Source: CAVWQV01 sp963757115
Lineage (GTDB): Bacteria; Pseudomonadota; Alphaproteobacteria; Acetobacterales; Acetobacteraceae
Direction: 5' to 3'
DNA: 64,000 bases
Assembly (NCBI GenBank): GCA_963757115.1
Contig: CAVWQV010000001.1
Location: 597,649-661,648 of the forward strand
Position numbers and translations under genes: made by a program. Shown in pieces: positions 8,427-17,656 of the stretch (positions within the stretch are counted from its first letter, which is position 1; each line of letters starts with the position of its first letter). Below the pieces are notes generated by a model. The model searched no databases and was not told the DNA's origin. It saw only the letters and a program-made list of their open reading frames with translations.

Positions 8427-9419
8427 ATGAAGGGATTGGCCCTTGGGCTGTGTCTGTTGCTGCTGTCGGTCGGCGGTCCGGCCCGCGCGGAGGACCATGT
8501 CCGGTTCGGCATCGACTGGACGGCGGAGGCCGAATACGGCGGCTTCTATCAGGCGGTAGCAACCGGCCTTTACCGCAAGCATGGGCTTGACGTGGTGATC
8601 AAGCAGGGCGGCCCGCAGGTCAACCACGTGCAGCTTCTCGTCGCCGGCCAGCTCGACTTCGCGATCGTCTCCAACAGCCTGCTCGCCTTGAACATGGTGG
8701 AGCAGGACGTGCCCTACCGGGTGGTGATGGCGACCTTCCAGAAGGACCCGTCCGTGCTGATCGCGCATCCCGGCGCGGGCAACGACAGCTTCGCGGCGCT
8801 CAAGGGCAAACCGATCATGATCAGCGGCGACACACGGGCCGGCTGGTGGAACTTCCTCAAGGCGCGGTTCGGCTACTCGGACGCGCAGGTGCGGCCCTAC
8901 ACTTTCAATCTGCAGCCGTTTCTGACCGACAAGAATGCGATTCAGCAGGGTTTCCTCGGCTCCGAGCCCTTTTCGATCGAGCAGGAGAGCCATGAGAAGC
9001 CGGTTGTCATGCTGATCGCCGATGCTGGGTACGCGGGCTACGGCAGCCTGATCGGCACGTCCGATGCCAACATCAAGAACAAGCCCGATCTGGTGCAACG
9101 TTTCGTCGATGCGTCCATCGAGGGCTGGTACTCCTACCTGAACGGTGATCCCGGCCCGGCGAACGCGCTCATCAAGCAGGCAAACCCGGAGATGACCGAC
9201 GCCCTCCTCGCTTACGGTCGTGACACGATGAAGCAGCACGGCCTTCTGCAATCAGGCGACGCCGCCAAGGACGGCATCGGCGCCATGACGGCCGCGCGCT
9301 GGGAGGAGTTCTATCGTGTGATGGCGGGCGCGGGGCTGTATCCGCCCGGGCTCGACGTGCAGCGCGCCTACACGACCCAGTTCGTCAACAAGCGTGTCGG
9401 CCTGGACGCGAATCCCTGA
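8427..9419 (+). CDS. NMT1/THI5-like ABC transporter substrate-binding protein
   Basis: A 330-residue periplasmic binding protein. The signal peptide MKGLALGLCLLLLSVGG ends in ARA-ED. The mature part has FGIDWTAEAEYGGFYQAVATGLYRKHGLDV, the hallmark of NMT1/THI5-like proteins that bind hydroxymethylpyrimidine, riboflavin or aromatic sulfonates. The start ATG 8427 is preceded by GGGAG; an upstream in-frame start would spoil the signal peptide. First gene of a three-gene importer with the ATPase and permease that follow. A pyrimidine-type ligand is plausible from the family but unproven. Confidence 0.85.
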   Translation: MKGLALGLCLLLLSVGGPARAEDHVRFGIDWTAEAEYGGFYQAVATGLYRKHGLDVVIKQGGPQVNHVQLLVAGQLDFAIVSNSLLALNMVEQDVPYRVVMATFQKDPSVLIAHPGAGNDSFAALKGKPIMISGDTRAGWWNFLKARFGYSDAQVRPYTFNLQPFLTDKNAIQQGFLGSEPFSIEQESHEKPVVMLIADAGYAGYGSLIGTSDANIKNKPDLVQRFVDASIEGWYSYLNGDPGPANALIKQANPEMTDALLAYGRDTMKQHGLLQSGDAAKDGIGAMTAARWEEFYRVMAGAGLYPPGLDVQRAYTTQFVNKRVGLDANP

Positions 9420-10200
9420 GCGCGTTGCGCCATTCCGTAACCGGAAGGAGCGGGAGAAGCGGGCCCTGCTGAGCCTGCGTGCGGTCGGCCGCCGCTTTGC
9501 GGGAGGCGTGCAGGCATTGGAGGACGTGTCTTTGCGCCTCGACGCTGGCGGATTCGTGGCCCTGCTCGGCCCGTCCGGTTGTGGCAAGTCGACTTTGCTG
9601 CGGCTGATTGCCGGGCTCGATCAACCCGACGCCGGCTCGCTCACCTGGGATCGCCCGCTCCATCCGGGCGAGGCAGGGTTCGTGTTCCAGGATCCCACCC
9701 TTCTGCCTTGGGCCACGGCGGAGCAGAACGTCTTTTTGCCACTCCGCCTGCGCGGGATGCCGGCGCCCCGGGCGATGCCGGCGGTTCGTGAGGCGCTCGC
9801 CCGCGTCGGTCTCGGCGGCTTCGAGCGGGCTCGGCCTCGAGAGCTTTCGGGCGGCATGCGGATGCGCGTGTCCATTGCGCGCGCGCTCGTGACCCGCCCG
9901 CGCTTACTATTGATGGACGAACCGTTCGCCGCCCTCGACGAATTCACCCGGCACAAGCTGCAGGTCGACCTGGTGGCACTTTGGCGCGAGCTCGGCTGCA
10001 CGGTGGTGTTCGTCACGCACTCCATCTACGAGGCCTGCTTTCTCGCCCGGCGCATCGTGCTGATGACGCCGCGCCCCGGCCGCGTCGCGCGCGAGATCGA
10101 AACTGGCCTCGACGGGTCGCCGCAGACCAGGCTCGCGCCTGCCTATCATGCGTTGGTTGCGGACGTGACGAATGCCTTGGCAGCGGCGCTCGCGCCTTGA
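9394..10200 (+). CDS. ABC transporter ATP-binding protein (SsuB/TauB-like)
   Basis: ATPase of the same importer. Walker A GPSGCGKST is at residues 59-67, the Q-loop is FVFQDPTLLPW, the signature LSGGMRMRVSIARAL near 150, and Walker B LLLMDEPFAALDE near 170, with the switch His in VFVTHSIYEA. The annotated GTG start overlaps the binding-protein gene by 26 bases. A later non-ATG start near 9460, after an AAGGAG, is also possible because homology begins about residue 25. Nitrate/sulfonate/taurine subfamily. Confidence 0.88.
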   Translation: MSAWTRIPERVAPFRNRKEREKRALLSLRAVGRRFAGGVQALEDVSLRLDAGGFVALLGPSGCGKSTLLRLIAGLDQPDAGSLTWDRPLHPGEAGFVFQDPTLLPWATAEQNVFLPLRLRGMPAPRAMPAVREALARVGLGGFERARPRELSGGMRMRVSIARALVTRPRLLLMDEPFAALDEFTRHKLQVDLVALWRELGCTVVFVTHSIYEACFLARRIVLMTPRPGRVAREIETGLDGSPQTRLAPAYHALVADVTNALAAALAP

Positions 10201-10965
10201 GGGCAGCTCCGGCCTTGTTCGGCGTGGCCGCGCTGCTCGCCTGGGAGGCCGCAGTGCGGGTCGCCGGCACCCCGCCCTACATCCTTCCCGGCCCGATTGC
10301 GATCGCGAGGGCGTTTGTGGCCTCGCCTGGATCGTTGCTGGCGGCACTCGGCTCGACCCTGTCGGTCACGGCGATGGCGCTGGTGGCGGCCGCCGCGCTC
10401 GGGGCGGCGCTCGCGCTGGCTATGTCGGCCAGCCGGCTCGCGCGTGATGCGATCCAGCCGTGGGCGGTCGCGCTGCAGGTCACGCCGATCGTCGCAATCG
10501 TGCCGCTGGTGATTATCTGGGTCGGTCACATGGTCAGTTCGCCGCAACTTGCGACCGCTACCGTGCTCGTCGTCAGCGCCACGATCGTCGCCTTTTTCCC
10601 CGTGTTCGCCAACACGGCCGCAGGGCTTGACTCGGCCCCGGCCGAGCTTGCCGACCTGTTTCGGCTTTATGGCGCCAGTCGGTGGCAGACCCTGCGCCTG
10701 CTGCGCCTTCCTGCGGCGCTGCCCTATTTCCTGGCTGGCCTTCGGATCTCCGGCGGCCTCGCGCTGGTCGGTGCGGTGGTCGCCGAGTTCGTCGCAGGCT
10801 CCGGGGGGTTCGCGTCCGGGCTCGCCTACACCATCCAGGAAGCCGGGATTTCGCTTGCAGGTGCCGCGCATGTTCGCAGCCCTCGCGTTGCTGGCCTTGG
10901 CCGGGGTCGCCATCAACGCCGGGCTGGGTTCCCTTGCGACATTCGCGCTGCGCCGGCGCATCTAG
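10197..10965 (+). CDS. ABC transporter permease (SsuC-like), one frame slip
   Basis: Inner-membrane permease with six predicted helices. The conserved cytoplasmic EAA-type loop reads ADLFRLYGASRWQTLRLLRLPAALPYFLAGLRI. The TTG start at 10197 overlaps the ATPase stop (TTGA). The frame changes near 10,848: the end is expected to read EAG-FRLQVPRMFAAL, and one extra A after GGG explains the break. The last 38 residues are therefore in the next frame, ending at 10965. Probably intact in the organism. Confidence 0.82.
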
Positions 10966-11099
10966 ACTTGCTGCGCAAACGTGTCCGGTCATTTACCGAG
11001 GTCAACGGGTTCGGTTGGCCGGGGGGCGTCCGAACGGGCTCGATTGGCGCGGGTACCGATGCCGGCGGAATCGGCTCGGCCAATCGTCTCGCCGGAGCC

Positions 11100-11477
11100 T
11101 CAATGCTCTCGCGACGGTTCGCGAGACGCTAGAGTTATCCACCATTCCCGAGAACGATCGGATGATCGCGGTAGATGAACTCCAGCAAGATCGCCATCGA
11201 TTTCGACCACTTTCACAAGCCTGTTTGGAGCCGGAAAGCAGCCGCTCTTGATCAATACGAATGGCGGAAGATCAACCATCGACTTCGCCCGCGCAACATA
11301 GCTCATTGCGGCAGGTGTCGAGCACATCACCGTGCCGCGAGCCGTCAGATGCGTGTCCCCTGGACGGACAGGCGCTTCGAACACCCGACAAATCGGCGCA
11401 AGCAAGATCGGAGTCAGCGGGAACAGGAGGAAGATAGATGCCGTCGCGAGAAGGCCCACGACGGCGGCCCACTTCAT
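11100..11477 (-). CDS. small secreted or membrane-anchored protein, unknown
   Basis: A 125-residue protein starting with a hydrophobic segment MKWAAVVGLLATASIFLLFPLTPILL (signal peptide or anchor). The exported part contains CSTPAAMSYVARAK, SGCFPAPNRLVKVVEIDGDLAGVHLP and a WW pair. I do not recognise a named family, but the pattern resembles a group of short exported alphaproteobacterial proteins, and a similar layout occurs at 49574-49928. Its start overlaps the stop of the galactose-oxidase-like gene (ATGA), so the two are coupled. Confidence 0.6.
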   Translation of the reverse strand: MKWAAVVGLLATASIFLLFPLTPILLAPICRVFEAPVRPGDTHLTARGTVMCSTPAAMSYVARAKSMVDLPPFVLIKSGCFPAPNRLVKVVEIDGDLAGVHLPRSSDRSREWWITLASREPSREH

Positions 11478-13075
11478 GACTGCGCCTGCACTTGGATGAT
11501 TTTCGCAACGCTTGGGACGTTGCCGGCACTCAGGGCAAAGAGCATGTAGTAGCCTGGAACGGTGATGCCGGGATCACTTGGCACATATAAGGTGGACGTG
11601 GTCTCTTGGCCGTGAGAGGCGGGATCGACCGTCGTACTCGACTGCATAACGGCCAGCGGAATACGGCGCTGGTCCGTGTTGACGGTGTGGGTAGTGGCCG
11701 ACATTCTAACTAGGGCAAATGAGGCAACCGAGCCGCTCGTCGTTACAGTCAGCGATTGGCCTAGCAACAGGCCGGCAGGTGCGGTGACGATCGCCGGGCG
11801 GATAGCGTTCGAACCGTCGGGTGCGAACAGGTAGGGCGGCGAGTAGAGCTCGAAATCGAAATGATTGAATTCGCAGCCCTCGCCACACTGTCCGCCGCCA
11901 CCGACGAACACGCGCCCATCCGGCAGCAACAACGCGGTGCTATGATACGTTCTCGGAGTGACAAGGGGCGCGACGTCGGTCGAAGTCGCGGTCGCCGGGT
12001 TCCAGATTTCGGGGGTCATGACCGCATCCGTATCGACGAAGGTGTGCGGCTTGCTTTGGCCACCGACTATGAACACCTCCCCGTCGGGCAACACGACGGC
12101 GTTTGCAAATGCCCGGGCATGATTGATCGATGCGACCCGGCTCACAACAGGCGCTGCGGCCGGGTTAGCGTAGTTCCCGCTGAGATCAATAACGTAAGTG
12201 GCGCTGCTGGCGTCGATCTGCTCGAATACCGGATCGCGTTCACCCGAATACGCGATCGCTCCTCCCGATTTCAAGATCCACCCTGGCGAGTACATGACGG
12301 CAAAACCATTTATGCTGTAGTTGTCGTCGCCCCGTAGCCCCGCCGGGACTGTGATGCCGTTCAAGGGATCGAAAAAGTTCATCTGCCGGCTCGGCCCGGC
12401 GTGGAAGACGCGCCCGTTCGGCATGGCGAACAGCCATGCGTGGTCGTCTCCGGAGACGAGTTCTCCCACGCGTTGATCGAATAGATCGTCCGTTGCTACA
12501 ATCGCGTCATCCGGAATCGCAGTCCGCATCCATCCATTGGCTTGCGTCCAGAGTTCGCCATCCTTCGGGCCGGCATCGCCGCCCCATGAGCCGCCGATGG
12601 TAAACACTGCTCCCGAAGAAAGCGTGACGCTGCTGTTGTAGCCCCTAGCTATGTTCATAGGGGAACCACTCGTCCATTTGTTCGTCGTGAAATCGTATAT
12701 TCCGGTATGACTGCTGCTGCCCCCACCGTTCACCAGCAGTCGCCCATCCGCCAGATACGCGATTCCCGAGCAGAACATGTCTGCGCGCATGCCTGTGTCG
12801 GGAGCGGCGGCGATACCGCCGGACCAAGGGCTGTAGATTGAAACCAAGGTGGAGGTTGGCGCAGTTCCTACATCCGTTCCTGGATCTACATAGTCACTCG
12901 ACGACCATGTATAGACATTCCCGTTCGGAAGCACTGCGACGGAAATGGGGATGTTGGGAAGGCTGATCGTAGAGCTCCACGCGCCGAGGTTTTGCGCATG
13001 TACCACGCCAGAACTCGCCAAGTTACTGAGCAGCGCCGCGCTGGCGCATAGCGCTTTAAAATGTCCATTGGCCAT
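11474..13075 (-). CDS. galactose-oxidase-like copper radical oxidase (AA5-type), secreted
   Basis: A 533-residue secreted protein with an N-terminal signal ending near AQN (residue 29), a seven-bladed kelch propeller and a C-terminal DUF1929 domain. The whole galactose-oxidase active site can be placed: Cys102 (DMFCSG) and Tyr146 (ARGYNSS) for the thioether cross-link, Trp164 (GGSWGG) as stacking residue, Tyr377-His378 (RTYHST), and His463 (THTVNTDQRRIPL) as copper ligands. GGGGQCGEGC and NHFD are also conserved. It should oxidise a primary alcohol to an aldehyde with release of H2O2; substrate unknown. The start ATG 13075 follows GGAGG. Length is close to mature fungal galactose oxidase catalytic domains. 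Confidence 0.88.
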   Translation of the reverse strand: MANGHFKALCASAALLSNLASSGVVHAQNLGAWSSTISLPNIPISVAVLPNGNVYTWSSSDYVDPGTDVGTAPTSTLVSIYSPWSGGIAAAPDTGMRADMFCSGIAYLADGRLLVNGGGSSSHTGIYDFTTNKWTSGSPMNIARGYNSSVTLSSGAVFTIGGSWGGDAGPKDGELWTQANGWMRTAIPDDAIVATDDLFDQRVGELVSGDDHAWLFAMPNGRVFHAGPSRQMNFFDPLNGITVPAGLRGDDNYSINGFAVMYSPGWILKSGGAIAYSGERDPVFEQIDASSATYVIDLSGNYANPAAAPVVSRVASINHARAFANAVVLPDGEVFIVGGQSKPHTFVDTDAVMTPEIWNPATATSTDVAPLVTPRTYHSTALLLPDGRVFVGGGGQCGEGCEFNHFDFELYSPPYLFAPDGSNAIRPAIVTAPAGLLLGQSLTVTTSGSVASFALVRMSATTHTVNTDQRRIPLAVMQSSTTVDPASHGQETTSTLYVPSDPGITVPGYYMLFALSAGNVPSVAKIIQVQAQS

Positions 13076-13396
13076 TTTAGACCTCCATATTTGAATCGCC
13101 GTTTTGACGATTTGGACCGGGCTGCCCCGCGTCGGGCTTACCACGCAAGTCCTAGGCCACCCCTCGATCCGCTACAACTTCAGCGCCTTGCCCGCGATCT
13201 CTGACCTGGAAACCCGAGGGTACGTAAAGGAATCTTACGATAAGCGGCACTCCTGCGCCTCCTGGTATTCAGCGGCCTAAGTGGCGCAGCCGCGGCGCAC
13301 GTTTCCATTGCGAATGCACTCCCCGGCGTGTCCGAGCTGCTTGAATGCGGCCCTGACGAATGCGAGAACGCCGTGCAAACTGATGGGAGCGTCACC
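13076..13396. other. divergent intergenic region
   Basis: About 320 bases between the minus-strand copper oxidase and the plus-strand gene at 13397. It holds the GGAGG ribosome-binding site for the oxidase next to 13076. I see no further gene; open frames here lack initiation signals and family features. Confidence 0.4.
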
Positions 13397-13615
13397 TTGA
13401 GCAGCAAATCCACGCGGACGCTCACCGAAGGCCAGCGCGCCTACGAGGCGAAGCGGGCCGCAAAAGCCGGCATGAGCCTGGAGCGATGGCTCGACAGCAA
13501 GCAGCGGCAACAGGAAAGCGAGGCTCGCGCGCGACAGAAGGCCGCCGAACCGCCCAAAGCCAAGAGGAACACCTTGTTCTCGCGCCTCATGGAGCGTGCG
13601 CAGAAACCGCTATAG
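13397..13615 (+). CDS. small charged hypothetical protein
   Basis: A 72-residue Arg/Lys/Glu-rich protein: TLTEGQRAYEAKRAAKAGMSL, then an ERWLDSKQRQQ helix and a basic C-terminus. TTG 13397 is preceded by GGGAG at a suitable distance. Starts further upstream add residues without family character. Likely a helical cytosolic protein; no function recognised. Confidence 0.55.
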   Translation: MSSKSTRTLTEGQRAYEAKRAAKAGMSLERWLDSKQRQQESEARARQKAAEPPKAKRNTLFSRLMERAQKPL

Positions 13616-13701
13616 CTAGCTTCCGGCGCTGTACAGGGTGAGGTCGAGCCTGCGGCCAGTCGAGTAGTCGACCCCGGCGATCTCAGCGTGTTGCACCGGC
13701 G

Positions 13702-15274
13702 TTACCCCGGCAGCCTCGCATTCGGGAGAGGAAAGCTCTCGGCGTCACGTTTCCCGATCAGCGCCAGCCCACACTTTCGATTGGCGAGCAGGAAGTCGGC
13801 TGCTTCCCCTGCGTTCACTAGCTTGGTGTCTTGGCCCACCGAGAACACAAGGCTCGGCTCGCTGAACGAGCTCGACGCCAGCACGCTGTCGGGGCAGGGC
13901 CGCGCCGCCGCGACGGCCGCCGCGATCCGCGGGCTGAGCCAGATCGCGTGGAGATTCGGTAGCACCCCAGCGTAGGTGCTTGCGAACAGGACGACTGCCG
14001 CCACCCCGGAGGCCGCCAGGGCCGGCATCGCGCGTCCCCGCAGCGTATAGCGGAAACCAGCAATTGCCGCCCCGATCACGACCAATCCCGCAAGCACGGG
14101 GATCGGCCGAACAACGCCCTGCAGTGTCCAAAGCAACGCCGGCCCAGCGACCGCGAGGCCGCACCCGACTGCGAGCCAGATTGCCCCGTATGCCAACCGG
14201 ATGGCGCGCCACGTCCGCCCGTCGGGCCAGCCTTCGGGTGCGACGGCGGCGGCACCCGTCAAGCAGGCGATCGCGGGATAGGTCGGCAGCACGTAATGCG
14301 GCAGCTTGGTTACCACGAGCTCGAAAACGGCCCAGGTCGGCACGATCCAGGCGAGGAGGAACCGGACGGCCGGCTCGCGGCGATGCCGCCAGATGAATGG
14401 CAGCGCGAGCACCGCGAACAGCGACCCCGGCCACATCGCCGCAGTGAACACCATAAGATAATAGCCGGGCGGCAGGCCGTGCGCCTGTTGACCTTGCGCA
14501 ACCTTGCCCAGGAAGTTCTGGCCGACCGAGTCGGCGAAAAACGCGCCGTGGCTGCGGATCGCAATCGCCGTGGCCCAGGGTGCCACCACCGCCAGCATGA
14601 GAAGTATGCCCCATCCGGGGTGGAGCCGGCGCAGCCATGCCGCCCGGCGCTCGGCGATAAGCAGGCCGACGATCGTGCCCCAGCTCACGAGGAGGATCAC
14701 GGGCCCTTTGAGCATCAGCCCGACCCCGAGCGCGCCCCAGGTACAGGGCGGCGATCCCGCGCGGGGCCGGCGCGGGGCCGTCGCGGTCCAGATAGACGCG
14801 CAGCAACGCGGCCTGGGCGGTAAGGATGACCGCGAGCAGGGTCGCGTCGATTGTCGCCATCCGGGCTTCGACCCCGAGCAGCAGCGAGCAGCCGAGCACC
14901 AGGCCAGCGATCAGGCCGGCGGTTTGCCCGAACAGCGTGCCGCCGATCCAGCCGGTCAGCAGCACCGCCCCGACCGCGCCGAGCAGCGACGGGATGCGGT
15001 ATGCCCAGGGTTCGCGCGCATCGGGCGAGCTGAACAGGGACACCGCCGTCGCCTCGAGCCAATAGATGCCGGCAGGCTGGAGGTAACGCGGCTTGTCCTG
15101 GAACCGCACGTCGATGAAATCGCCCGTCCGCAGCATCTGCGACGTGGCTTCCATGTATCGCAACTCGTCCCGATCGATGGGCGGAAGGGAAGCGCGCCCC
15201 GGCAGGAACAGGATCAGCGCCGCCACTGCTAGCATGACGTAGTGACGGGCGCCGAGGCGGCGGAGGCCCCGCAC
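13702..15274 (-). CDS. family 39-like (ArnT-type) membrane glycosyltransferase, one frame slip
   Basis: A polytopic glycosyltransferase using a polyprenyl-linked sugar donor. The first half has LPPIDRDELRYMEATSQML with the conserved acidic residues of the first periplasmic loop, and RFQDKPRYLQPAGIYWLEA. The second half has many helices and KLPHYVLPTYPA. The frame slips near 14,740: removing one extra base restores Y-W-G-A-L-G-V-G-L-M-L-K-G-P. The GTG at 15274 shares one base with the TAG of the upstream family 2 transferase, which favours it over the ATG at 15322. The pair suggests transfer of a sugar from undecaprenyl phosphate to an envelope glycan or lipid. Confidence 0.85.
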
Positions 15275-16131
15275 TATCGCTCGAATACCCGACCCGGCCG
15301 ATGCGTCCGGCTCCGCAGCCAAAGCACACCCATCATGTCGCCCATGCCGACCAGGGCGCGGCCCCAGTTGGTGTATTTCGAGCTACCGCGCAGGCGTGGC
15401 CGGTGCGTGACCGGGTGGCAGACAAGCGGATGACCGTAAAGCTGGAACAAGGCCGGTAGGAAACGGTGCATTCCCTCGAACGCCGGCAGTAACAGGAAGT
15501 CGTCTCGCCGGAACGCCTTCAAGCCGCAGCCGCTGTCCGGGCAGCGATCTTTAAGCACCGCTTGTCGGAAGCCGTTCGCGAACCGGGTGGCGAACCGCCG
15601 GGACAGCCCGTCATGTCGCCGAAGGCGAACGCCGGCTACCAACGGCGCCGCTGCGCCATCGGCCGCCCGCCCAAGCTGCAGCATGAGGACGACGTCCCGC
15701 GGGTCGTTTTGCCCGTCGCCGTCCATGGTGGCGATCCACTCCCCGTGCGCGGCCGCGATGCCCGTACCGAGCGCCGCCGTCTTGCCGCAACGCCGGTCGT
15801 GGCGCAGGAGCCGTACGCGGATCGGTCCGCCGGTCGCCGCTTCGAGCATCCCTGCCGTGTCGTCCGTGCTGCCGTCATCGACGAACAGGATTTCGCACGG
15901 GCCGGCCGAGGCCAGCGCGGCCTCGAGTTCGGCCAAAACGGAGCGGACGTTCTCCGCTTCGTTGTAGACCGCAATGACGACCGACAGCAGCGGCGTCGCC
16001 TGCGATGACAGAGCCTCCGTCGGCTCGGATCCCGGTTGTCCGTCCACTCCAGCCGATCCTCGGTCCGCTTGGCTCGCGACTCCGCCCGGCCGCGCCGGCG
16101 CCAAAGGGCCACGTTCCAGCTCTCCGGGCAA
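15274..16131 (-). CDS. family 2 glycosyltransferase (DPM1/ArnC-like)
   Basis: A GT-A transferase of the dolichol-phosphate-mannose synthase type. Visible features are the LSVVIAVYNEAENV start of the domain, FVDDGSTDDT, and the metal-binding MDGDGQNDP, followed by PDSGCGLKAFRR. The first 45 residues are low complexity, so the true start may be nearer residue 45. No C-terminal membrane helices are present, so it is the short soluble type. It is directly followed by a family 39-like transferase, consistent with making its lipid-linked sugar donor. Confidence 0.88.
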   Translation of the reverse strand: MPGELERGPLAPARPGGVASQADRGSAGVDGQPGSEPTEALSSQATPLLSVVIAVYNEAENVRSVLAELEAALASAGPCEILFVDDGSTDDTAGMLEAATGGPIRVRLLRHDRRCGKTAALGTGIAAAHGEWIATMDGDGQNDPRDVVLMLQLGRAADGAAAPLVAGVRLRRHDGLSRRFATRFANGFRQAVLKDRCPDSGCGLKAFRRDDFLLLPAFEGMHRFLPALFQLYGHPLVCHPVTHRPRLRGSSKYTNWGRALVGMGDMMGVLWLRSRTHRPGRVFER

Positions 16132-16151
16132 GCCGGTGCCGCGAGGGTGAG

Positions 16152-17198
16152 CTAGCCGCAGGCTAGCGCGTAGACCTGTCGGCAGGTTTCCGGGAGCGGC
16201 ATGGCGGCCCAGTTGCCGCCGCCGTCATTGGTGCCGAACACTTGGCCGTTCCGTGCCGCCGTATAGATCTGATCGGGGTCGCGGCCGTGCAGTGCCACGG
16301 CCATCAGCGTGCTCTGCGGATCGGTTCCCTCGTCGATCCGCTTCCAGCTCCGGCCGACGTCCTGGCTGCGGTAAAGTGAGCCGAAGCTGCTGTTGGCGGC
16401 CACGCTGAGTGCAGCGTACATCACTTGCGGGTCGTGTGGCGAGACGCGGATGTCCCGCCCGTACGTCACGGGCGAGAACCGGCCGACCTCCATGTCCTGC
16501 CAGCTCCGGCCGTGATCGTCGCTACGGAACAGCCCCATGCGCACCGCAAGGAACACGGTCTCGGGCTCGGCCGGCGTCATGGCCAGCGCATGTCCGTCCA
16601 GCATTCCTTCGGTCTCGCTGTCGCTCACGATGCGGCTTTTGAGGTGCGGCTGTTCGGCCAGCCGCACGAGGTCCGCGCTGCAATCCTGCCAGGTTTCGCC
16701 CCGGTCGCGGGAGCGCATCACGCCGTTGACCTCCAAGGTCGCGTAGACTTCGTCGGGGTTCGTCGGATGCGCCGCGAATCGCATCACGCGGCAGGCGAAC
16801 GGCATCTTCACCCGGTCGGGAAGGGCCGGGTCGACCATCCGACGCCAGTTGTCGCCGCCGTCGTCGCTGCGGTACACGGCGACTGGCGAGGCGCCGGCGA
16901 ACCAGGTCCGGCGATCCGTCGGATGCGGGGCGATGGACCAGATCGCGATGTCACGATCGGGAAAGCCGAGCCGCTCCCAATGATCGCCGCCATCCGTGCT
17001 GCGATACGGGCCGTCGGCGGTCCCGGCGTATACGATGCGAGGGTTGTGCGGATCGACGGTGATGGCCTGAGCGTCCACAGGGGGCAGGCCATTCGCGAGA
17101 TGCTCCCACCTGCCATCGCCGGCCGTCCTCCGATACAGGCCGCCGATCCCGCCGTCCTTCGTGTGCCAGGCGGCCGCGTAGAGCTGCGTGTCAGCCAT
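16152..17198 (-). CDS. BNR/sialidase-like beta-propeller protein
   Basis: A 348-residue protein made of repeated Asp-box motifs (S-x-D-x-G-x-x-W), for example YRSTDGGDHWERL, YRSDDGGDNWRRM, MRSRDRGETWQDC and FRSDDHGRSWQDM. This is the fold of exo-alpha-sialidase-like or Ycf48-like propellers, often annotated as glycosyl hydrolase without proven activity. The start ATG 17198 follows GGAGGAAAC. No signal peptide is evident. Confidence 0.75.
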   Translation of the reverse strand: MADTQLYAAAWHTKDGGIGGLYRRTAGDGRWEHLANGLPPVDAQAITVDPHNPRIVYAGTADGPYRSTDGGDHWERLGFPDRDIAIWSIAPHPTDRRTWFAGASPVAVYRSDDGGDNWRRMVDPALPDRVKMPFACRVMRFAAHPTNPDEVYATLEVNGVMRSRDRGETWQDCSADLVRLAEQPHLKSRIVSDSETEGMLDGHALAMTPAEPETVFLAVRMGLFRSDDHGRSWQDMEVGRFSPVTYGRDIRVSPHDPQVMYAALSVAANSSFGSLYRSQDVGRSWKRIDEGTDPQSTLMAVALHGRDPDQIYTAARNGQVFGTNDGGGNWAAMPLPETCRQVYALACG

Positions 17199-17321
17199 CG
17201 TGTTTCCTCCCCCGAGCGTCCTCGTAAAGAACTGTAGCAGGATGCCGTGACGGCGCGAGTTGCCGTCGCGCCGCCACGTCTGCGTTCCCATCTTGGGCGG
17301 ATCACGTCAGAGAGGAGACCG

Positions 17322-17624
17322 ATGAAGCGATTTGTAGCGGCGCTGGCCTTGGGAGTCGGTCTGGCGGGTGCCGTCCATGCACAGCCTCCGCCGCCACTCC
17401 CTTATCCACCCATCCCTGGGCCCCGCGCCGAGGTCGTGCCGCCACCGCCCCATGGCGGTTATGTCTGGGAGCCGGGGCACTGGCATTGGAACGGTGCGGG
17501 CTACGTGTGGGTCGACGGCCACTACGTTGTGCGCCGAGCCTATTACGGCCGCTACGTCCCCGGGCATTGGCGATGGGCGCCCCATCGGGGTGGCTGGGTC
17601 TGGGAGCCCGCGCACTGGGGCTGA
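17322..17624 (+). CDS. secreted YXWXXGXW-repeat protein
   Basis: A 100-residue exported protein. The signal peptide MKRFVAALALGVGLAGAVHA is followed by a Pro-rich stretch and then Trp/Tyr/His-rich repeats such as GGYVWEPGHWHW, GYVWVDGHY, PGHWRWAPH and GWVWEPAHW. This matches the WXXGXW (YXWXGXW) repeat family found in proteobacterial periplasm. Function unknown. GAGAGGAG precedes the ATG. Confidence 0.8.
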   Translation: MKRFVAALALGVGLAGAVHAQPPPPLPYPPIPGPRAEVVPPPPHGGYVWEPGHWHWNGAGYVWVDGHYVVRRAYYGRYVPGHWRWAPHRGGWVWEPAHWG

Positions 17625-17656
17625 GCACAAGCTGAGTGCCGGGGCTGACGAGTGGG

